A stretch of DNA of 64,000 bases from Sphingomonas leidyi (lineage in GTDB: Bacteria > Pseudomonadota > Alphaproteobacteria > Sphingomonadales > Sphingomonadaceae): the NCBI RefSeq assembly GCF_011761945.1, contig NZ_JAASQV010000002.1:930001-994000 (forward strand), written 5' to 3'. The stretch's first letter is position 1; the number at the start of each line of letters is the position of its first letter. The notes beneath the pieces were generated by a model. It was not told the DNA's origin. It made no database searches and saw only the letters and a list, made by a program, of their open reading frames with translations. A program made the position numbers and the translations under genes. Below, piece by piece: positions 32,370-41,300 of this stretch.

Positions 32370-35300
32370 TCAGAAGCGCCAGCTCAGCGCTGCCCGCGCG
32401 CCGTGATCGGTCGCGCGCGTGCCATAGCTGCCGGCATAGGAAATGCCGAGCGTGACGTGCCTGGCCAGATCCAGTTCCAGCCCGGCATCCACCACGGCAT
32501 TGTCGCGGTCCAGCGCATTGCCCGCGGTGACGAAGCCCGGCCCGGTTGCGAAGCCCAGGTCGATCACCGGCACCGTGTCGCCAAAGGCGTGGCGTAGCGC
32601 CGCCGAGCCCTTGAAGCGCAGCGCGCCGCCGCCGAGCGCCATGTTGGTGCGCAGGCCGAAGCTGCCATAGGTCATGCTCTGGTCACGCTGCCCGCCATGG
32701 AGCGCGGCCGCCCCTCCCTGCTCGGCGATGTCCGAGCCCTGGAGACGGACCCAGGCCAGGCCGGCAAAGGGCTGGAGCGCGACGCCGCCGAGTTCGCCCT
32801 TGACCGCGACTTCGCCGAACACCTGCGCGGTATTGGCGTGGTAGCGATCGCCCAGCGCCTGGTGGAGCCCGCCGAACCCGATCCGGCGCTGCGAGCGGAC
32901 ATCGTTCCAGGCATAGGCAGCGCCGAGCTGGACCGAGGCGATGCCGTAGCTGCCAGCGAGATAGCCGCCGGCATGATAGGTATCGGCCTTGTGTGTGGCA
33001 TTGCCGGTGCGCAGCTCGCTCGCGTCGTAGCCGGTAACCAGCCCCGCGCGCCAATGGCCGCCGAACCCGGCATCGAAGCCTGCAAGGAAACCCTTGAGAT
33101 CGCGGTCATAGCCCTGGGCCAGCGCGCCGTCGTGCATCGAGCCCCAATTGCCGAGGGCAGTGCCCCAGACCGACAGGCCCTCCTCGCCCGCCAGGTCGCC
33201 GCGCGCCAGCATCGCCTCGCGCGTGAAGCGACTGTCGTCCAACAGCCGGCCGCGCATGCTGGCATAGTCCGAGCCGGAAAGCTGGTCGAAGGCCGCGCGC
33301 GCTTCCGGCGCGGTGAGCGCGACGACTGCGTCGTAAACGGTGTTGCCCAGGCCCAGTGCCTCGACCGCCGTGCCAACGCCGCGCTGATTGCGCGTCTGCG
33401 CCACCGAGGCGAAGTCGATCGTGTTGCGCTTGAGGCTGAGCGTCACTGCGTTGGCGCCATAGGCGAGGCTCGGCGTCAGGAAGGCGAGGTTCGAGGTCAC
33501 GCTCGAGAAGGTGCCGGTCAGGCCGCCTGTGGCGGTCAGGATCGTGTAGCTGGTGTTGACCGCGTAATTGCCGTCCGCCGCGAGCACGCTGACCACCGCG
33601 CCGCTCTGGATCGATGCGCTGCCGTTCACGACGATCTTGTCGCTCTGGCCGGAGGCGTTCGCCTCGACCTCGTAGGTGCTGCCCGAGAGGAAGCTGAGAT
33701 TGCCCGCCACGGTGAGCGTGCCGATCGAATTGCCCGGCGCGACCGTGCCGGCGATGCGGCTCGCGCCGATCGTGCCATTGCCCTGCAAGCGCCCGCCAGC
33801 CAGCACGTCGATCGTGCCGCCCAGCGTGCCGTTGACCGAGAGCAGGCTGCCGATCGTGGTGACGCCGGCAAAGCCGGCGGAGTTGCCGGTGAGCAACACC
33901 GTGCCGCCGCCGCGGAACAGCACGCTGCCCGCGCCGGTGAGCGTTCCGGCATAGCTGCCGTTCACCGCCTGGTCGAAGACGAAGCTGGTGCCGGCACCGA
34001 GATCGAGATTGCCGGTGAACAGCGTCGAGGTGGAGACCAGGCTGCCGCCGGTGACCCGCCAGTTGCCGCTGCTCGCCGCGGTTAGGGTCAAGGCTCCCGC
34101 GCCCGACTTCATATAGCCGCCCGCCCCGCCGGTCGTGCCGGCGAAGCTCGCATTGCCCGCCTGGTCGAACACGACCGTGCCAGCATTCTGGACATTGCCG
34201 CGGATCGAGGCGGCATTGCCGATCAGCGTGCCCGCCTGGACGATTGTGCCACCGGCATAGCTGTTGGCGCCGGTAAGGGTGAGCGTACCGAGATCGGTCT
34301 TGACGAGCGCCGCGGCGCCGGTGAGCGCCGAGGCTATGGTGGCGCCGATGCCTGCCCCCGCGGCGGTGCCGTCGCCGACGCGGACGATCGCCTGGTCGCC
34401 CGACAGCGCCAGCGCGCCGCCGGCGAGAGTATAGCCGCTGACGGCGAACTGCATGCCGGTCGCGCCCACCTGGCCCGCGCCATTGTCGATCGTGACCGTG
34501 CCGCCATTGCCCTGGAACACCGCGAACCCCGGCACAGGCTGCATCGGCCCGTTGAGCGCGCCGTTCGCGTCGGTCCAGTTGCGTGTGCCGAGGCTCCAGG
34601 CGCCGCTGCCACCCTCGATCCGTCCATTGTCGTGGTTGGCGGCGATGCCGCCGTCCCAGAAGGACAGAGTGACGCCGCTGCTGTTGACCAGGTTGACCTG
34701 GCCGGCATTGGCGGTCTGGACGAACAGGTCGCCGGTTCCCGTGCCGAGCGCTAGGCCCTTGTCGGTGAGCGCGCCGCCATAGGAGAAGAGGCGGTAGATG
34801 CCCGTGCCATAGCCCGGCTGGGTGGCGACGTTGAGCGTGCCGTCCAGCGTGAGGTCGCCGGCGATGGCGAACAGCGCGCTGGTCGAAGGCTGGCCGAGCG
34901 TGATGTCGACCATGCTGCCCGAACCGAGCACCAGCGCGCCCATCGACAGAGTCGATCCGCTGATGCCCGCGAGATGCGCGCCGTCGGCCAGCGTGACCGT
35001 GCCGCCGATGCTGCCGGCACCCGAAAGCGTACCGCTCGCGACGTTGAGGTGCGCGTCCGCATTGCCGAACTGGCCGGTGACAGCGAGGCCGGCGCCGGAG
35101 GCAGTGAACGTTCCGCCAAAGCCGCCGCTGCCGCCGCTGAGCGTGAGGCTGCCCTGCGCCTGGCTGACGCTGCCATTGCCCGAGAGCGCGCCGGCATAGG
35201 TCACCGCGTCGCTGCGATCGAAGACCAGCGCGCCGTTCACGGCGACGTCGCCGGTCAGCCAGCCCGCAGTGCCGCCATTGCCGATACGCAGCGTGCCGCC

Positions 35301-38300
35301 GGCGATGACGGCATTGGTGCCGGTCGCGGTGCCGGCGAGGATCGAGGTGCCGCTCGCCTGGGCAAGCGTCCCGCCGGCGAGATTGGCGTTCACCGTCGCA
35401 CCGTTCAGCGTATAGCGCGCGGCGGACAGCGTGCCCGCGCCCGAAAGCGTGCCGGAGAGCGCGAGGCTGCCGATCGTGTCGCTGAAGCCCTGCAGATCGA
35501 GCGTCGTGCCGGATGCGACCATGATCAGGGCATTGTCGGCAAGGCGGTTCGAGCCGCCGAGGCGGAGCGTGCCGCCGTCGATCTCGACGGTCTGCGCGGA
35601 CGTGGTGCCGTTCAGCAGCGAAATGCCCGAGCGCTGGACCAGGGTGCCTGCGCCAAGGTTCGCATCCAGTGTCGCGCTGTCGAGCGTGTAGGTGCCGGCG
35701 GCAAGCGTGCCGGTGCCCGAAAGCGTGCCGGCCAGCGCCAGCGTCCCGACCGTGTCGCTGAAGCCCTGTAGTGCCAGCGTCGCGCCGTTCGCCACCGTGA
35801 CCGCGGCGGTGTCGGCAAGCCGATCCGAGGCCCCGAGCCGGAGTGTGCCGCCGTCGACGCGCACGGTTTCAGCCTGGGCGATGCCACTCAGGAACGACGT
35901 GCCGGAGCGCTGGATCAGCGTGCCTGCGCCAAGGTTCGCATCCAGTGTCGCGCTGTCGAGCGTGTAGGTGCCGGCAGTGAGCGTCCCGGTCCCCGCGAGG
36001 GTGCCGGCCAGCGCCAGTGTCCCAACGGTGTCGCTGAAGCCCTGCAGCGCGAGCGTCGCACCGTTCGCCACCGTGACCGCGGCGGTGTCGGCAAGCCGAT
36101 CCGAGGCGCCGAGCCGGAGCGTGCCGCCATCGACGCGCACGTTCCCGGCCGCGGCCCTACCGTTCAGGAACGAAGTCCCCGAACGCTGGACCAGCGTGCC
36201 TGCGCCGAGGTTCGCGCCCACCGTCGCGCCGTCCAACGCGTAAGTGCCGGCGCTCAGCGTGCCGGTGCCCGAAAGCGTGCCGGCCAGCGCCAGTGTCCCG
36301 ATCGTGTCGCCATAGCCCTGCAGCGCGAGCGTCGCACCGTTCGCCACCGTGACCGCGGCGGTGTCGGCAAGGCGATCCGAGGCGCCGAGCCGGAGCGTGC
36401 CGCCATCGACACGCACCACTTCGGCCGCGGCGCTGCCGTTCAGGAACGAGGTCCCCGAATGCTGGACCAGCGTGCCCGCGCCGAGGTTGGCGCCTACCGT
36501 TGCGCTGTCGAGCGAATAGGTGCCGGCAGTGAGCGTCCCGGTCCCCGCGAGCGTGCCGCCGAGCGCGAGGCTGGCGACCGTGTCGTTATAGCCCTGCAGG
36601 TCGAGCGTGGCCCCCGTCCCGACCGCGACCGCGCTGGTGTCTGCCAGGCGGTCCGACGCGCCGAGTCGGAGCGTGCCGCCATCGACGCGCACCACTTCGG
36701 TGACGGCGGTGCCGTTGAGCAGAGAAAGGCCCGAATGCTGGACGAGCGTGCCGATGCCGAGATTGGCGTTCACCAGCGCGCCATCGAGCGCATAGGTGCC
36801 CGCGGTCAGTGTACCGGTGCCGTTCAGCACGCCGGCCAGCGCCAGGCTTCCGACTGTGTCGCCGAAGCCCTGGAGGTCGAGCGTCGCGCCGCTCGCGATC
36901 GTGACCAGCGCCGTATCGGCCAGACGATCATCGGCGCCGAGCACCAGCGCGCCGCCCTCGACATGCACCGCCGACCCCGCCGAGCTGCCATTGAGCAGCG
37001 TCGTACCCGAGATCTGGTGAATCGCGCCGCCGCCCAAGTCGTGGTCGATGGTGCCGCCGAGGAAATTGTAGAGCGCGGCGGTGAGCGTGCCGGCGCCGAC
37101 CAGATTGCCGCGGATGGTGAAGCTGGCGACGGTCTCGTCGAAGCCGTTCATGTCGAGCGTGGCGCCGTTCAGCACCTCGAGCGTCGAATCGTCGGCGAGT
37201 ACGCCGGCAGCGCCGAGGCGCAGCGTGCCGTCCTGCACCGTGGTTAGGCCGGTATAGCGGTTGGCGCCCGAAAGCGTCAGCACGCCGGTGCCGGTCTTCA
37301 CCAGCCCGCCGCTGCCGCCGATCACGCCGGAGAACAGGCTGTCCAGATTGTCGCCACCCAGCATCAGGTCGTTGGTGCCGAGCGCCACCGTGCCGCCGCC
37401 GGAGAGATTGGCGATGGTGACGTCGCCGGCCGCGCCCGAAATGTCGAACGCGCCGTTCGCGATCACCGCGCCCGCGCCGACCGTGCCGCGCAGCGCCAGC
37501 GTCGCACCGGTGTCGATCGTTGTGGTCCCGGCATAGCTGTTGGCGCCGGCGAGCGTGCTGCTGCCCGCCGCGAAGATCAGGCCGCCATCCCCGGAAACCT
37601 CGCCCGAGAAGCTGCCGCCGCCGGTCAGTGTCAGGCTGTTCGTGCCGAGCAGGACCGTGCCGCTGCCGCTCAGTCCGCCGATGCGTGCGGCGCCGGCGTG
37701 CAGGCTGATGTCGAGCGTGCCGTCGATCTGCGCCGCGCCGGTCAGCGCGCCGTCGAAGCCGAGCAGATAGAGGCCGGCCCCCGCATCCACGGTGGTGGTG
37801 CCGGTGTAGAGCTGCGTGGCGCTGAACTGGCCGTCGCCGCCCAGGATGTGCACGCCGCCGGTGCCGTCCATGACGCCGCCATAGACCTGGTAGCCATTGG
37901 TGATCTCGAGCGTCTTGCCGCCCAGATGTACCGCGCCATTGTCGGAAAGATCGCCGATGGCGAGGCTGTCGGCGGTGATGCCCGAGATGTCGAGCGAACC
38001 GAAGGCGATGGCGACCTCGGCATCGGCGCCGATCGTGCCGTCGCCGGCCAGCGCGACGGTGCCGTCGAACACCAGCAGGCGCGACAATTCGTTCTGGCCG
38101 CTCAGCGTCCAGGTGCCGGTGCCTTCCTTCCGGACGCGGCCGGGGCCGAGGATTGCGCCCGAGAAGCTGGTGTCGGCATTGTCGCCGCCGACATCGAGGT
38201 CGCCGAAGCCGAGCTGGACGCTTCCTCCGCCCGAGAGCGACGCCACCCTGGCGTTGCCGACCAGGTTGCCGAGATCGAAGAAGCCGTTCACGGTCACCGC

Positions 38301-41300
38301 CGAATTGGCGATCGACCCGGACGTGAGCACGTCCCCGGTATTGAAGTCGAAGGTGTTGCGGAGCGCCAACGTTGCGCCGCTGTCGATCACCGTGTCGCCG
38401 CTATAGCTGCTGGCGCCGGTCAGCATCAGGTTGCCGCCCGCGATCGTCAGCCCCCCCGTGCCGGTGATCGTGCCGCCGAAATGGTCATTGGCGTCGAGCA
38501 GCGTCAGCCTGGCGCCGCCGAGCGCCACGATGCCCCGATCGCCGCCCAGCGACGCGAATTGCGCCATCTGGGTGGAGACGCCCGAGGCATCGAACGTGCC
38601 GCCCTGGAGGAACAGCCGCGCAGTGTCGCCGAGCCTCCCATTGCCCGCGAGCGCAAGCGTTCCGCTGTTCAGGTTGATCCGGTTGAGTGCGTTCCAGCCG
38701 GTGAGCGTCAGCGTCTCGGGCCCGCCCAGCGTCAGGTCGCCGCCCAGGCTGTCGAGCGTGCCGGCGAACATGGTCGAGGCGTTGCTGCCGACATAGAGGC
38801 CCTTGGAGCCGATCAGGACGGTGCTGCCCGCCACGCCCGAGAGGTTGTGGATGTTGGTGGCGCCGAAGCCGCTCTGGCCGACCTTGAGCACCGTGCCGGC
38901 GCCGGTGAGCGAGACCGAGGCGACATTGGAGAAGGACGTGCTGTCGTTGAGCGACAGCGTGCCGCTCTGGATCACCGCATCGCCGGTGAAGCCATAGGCG
39001 TTGGTCACCAGGGTCGTGCCGGTGCCGGCCTGGACGAAGGTGCCGCCGCCGCTGAGGCCGTTGATCGACGCCACATCGGAACGATCGACCGTGAGCGTAC
39101 CCGTCTCGAGCACGATCGGGCCGCCGACCGAGCCGCCGGTGCCGCCATTGCCCAGGATCAGGCTGGCATCGCCGAGCAGCCGGGTGGTGCCGCTATTGGT
39201 CCAGTTCGTTGTCACGCGCTGGATGCCCGAGCCGATCGTCACGCCGCCGGTGCCGCCGGTGACGGTGCCGGCGAAGTCGCTCTGTCCCCCATTGCCGTTG
39301 ATCACCAGGCTCCGGTTGCCGAGCGTGACCGTGCCGGCGCCCGAGAGCGTGGCCAAGGTGAGCGTATCGCTCATGCGCTGGAGATCGAGCGTGCCCGCCA
39401 CCGCGACGTTGCCGCTGGCGAAGCTGCCCGCGCCGAACAGCGCCAGTGTGGCGCCGGCATCGATCGTCGTGGCACCGGTATAGGCCTGGCCGGCCGCCAG
39501 CCCCCAGTTGCCGCCGCTCAGATGCACACCGCCGCTGCCCTGGATCGCACCGCCGAAGTCGTGGCCCGGCACGGCGTTGCCGATCGCCAGCACATTGCTG
39601 CCGAGCTTGACCGTGCCGCCCGCGCCGCCGAGATTGGCGAGCGCATAGGTGCCGCCGGTACGGGCAGTCAGGTCGAGCGTGGCGCCCGCCGACATCTGCA
39701 GATCGGTGGACGCGCCGAGCGTGCCGGCACCCGACATTGCGAGCGTCCCCGATGCGATGCCGGCTCGCCGCACGTCGCTCTGTCCGGTCAGCGTGAGCGT
39801 CGCGGTGCCGCCGAAATTGATTGCGTTGGGCGCCGGTGCGTCGAAGGTGCCGGCGAAGTTCGTATCCTGGGTGGTCGACAGGGCCAGTCCGGAAATGCCG
39901 ACGCGGACCACGCTGCCGCTCACGCCCGAGAGGTTGTTGATCGCCGCACTGGTGGCAGTGGCGCTGGCATCGAGTACGCTGCCGGCGCCGTCGAGCGCGA
40001 CCGAGCTGCTGCCGCGCAACGCCTGGCCATCATCGAGGAACAGCGTACCCGCCTCGATCACGGTGGCGCCGGTGAAGCCGCCGGTGCCCGAGAGATGCGT
40101 GGTGCCGGCCCCCGCTTGGACCAGGCGGCCGGCACCCAGCAGCCCGTTGATCGTCATGCCGTCCGAACGATTGATCGTGAGCGTGCCGGTGCCGAACGAG
40201 ATGAGGCCGGCCAGCGAGCCGCTGGTGCCGCCATTGCCGAGCGTGAGATTGGCGTCGCCGTGCAGATAGGTCGTGCCGGCGAAGCTGCTGTCGCCGGTGA
40301 GCGTGAGCGTGCCTGCGAGGACGGAGAGCGAACCGCTCGAATAGCTGTCGCGGATGAGGCCCGAGAAATTCCCGCCATTGCCGAGCGTCAGCCCGTTGCC
40401 GTTCAGGTCGAAGACGCCCGCGCCGGACAGGCTGCCGACCGTCTCGCTGCCGCCGAACAGCTGCGCGGTGGCGCCGGACAGGACGATCAGATCCGAGGTG
40501 TCGGCGATCGCGTCGCCATAGTTGAGCTGCAGGATGCCCGCGGCCGCAGTGGTCGTGCCGGTCCATGTGTTGTGCCACAACTGGGTGAGGCCGGTGCCCG
40601 CCTGGACGAAGTTGCCCGCGCCGCCGGTATAGCCGACCGCATAATTGTCCGAATGATTGATCGTCAGCGTGCCGGCGTTGAGCACGAAGGGCGTGCCGGA
40701 GACATAGCCGCTGGTGCCGCCGTCACCCAGCGTGAAGTTGCCGCCGTTGAGCGCGATCGTGCTCGGGCCGCCGCTGCCGGTGTAGACGAAGGTGCCGCCG
40801 GTGAGAGAGAGCGTGCCGCTGCCGTTGAGCTGGCCGGCATAGGTGCCGCCATGGGTGACGGTCAGCGTGTTCCCGTTGATGAAGGTGGCGCTCATCGGCG
40901 AGCCGCCCGACAGGCTGCGAACCGTCGCGTCGGCGTTCAGCAGCTGGAAGAAGCCGTTGGCCGTCACGTCCGAATTGGCGAGCGAGCCCGCGCCGCTCAG
41001 ATTGAGTTGCGCGCCGGACGCGATCACGGTCGTGCCCGAATAGCTGTTGGCGCCGGCCAAGGTGGCGATGCCGCTCGACAGGGTCACACCGCCTGTGCCC
41101 GAGATCACGCCGGCATAGCTGTTGCCGTAGCTGCCATTGACGATGGTCAGCCGCTTGTCGCCCAGGATCACCGAGCCGCCAGAGCCGCGCAGATCGTTGA
41201 TCGAGGTGCCGGTACCGCCAACCCCGGAGATGTCGAACCCACCGCCGTTCACTGCGATATAGCCGGCGCTCGCCAGCGAGCCGGCATCGATCAGCGCAAT

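Noticed and set aside
35400..37055. Regularly spaced near-identical repeats that could suggest a CRISPR array
   Set aside because: The period is 276 bp with no short unique spacers, and the repeats are in-frame protein-coding units of the autotransporter.
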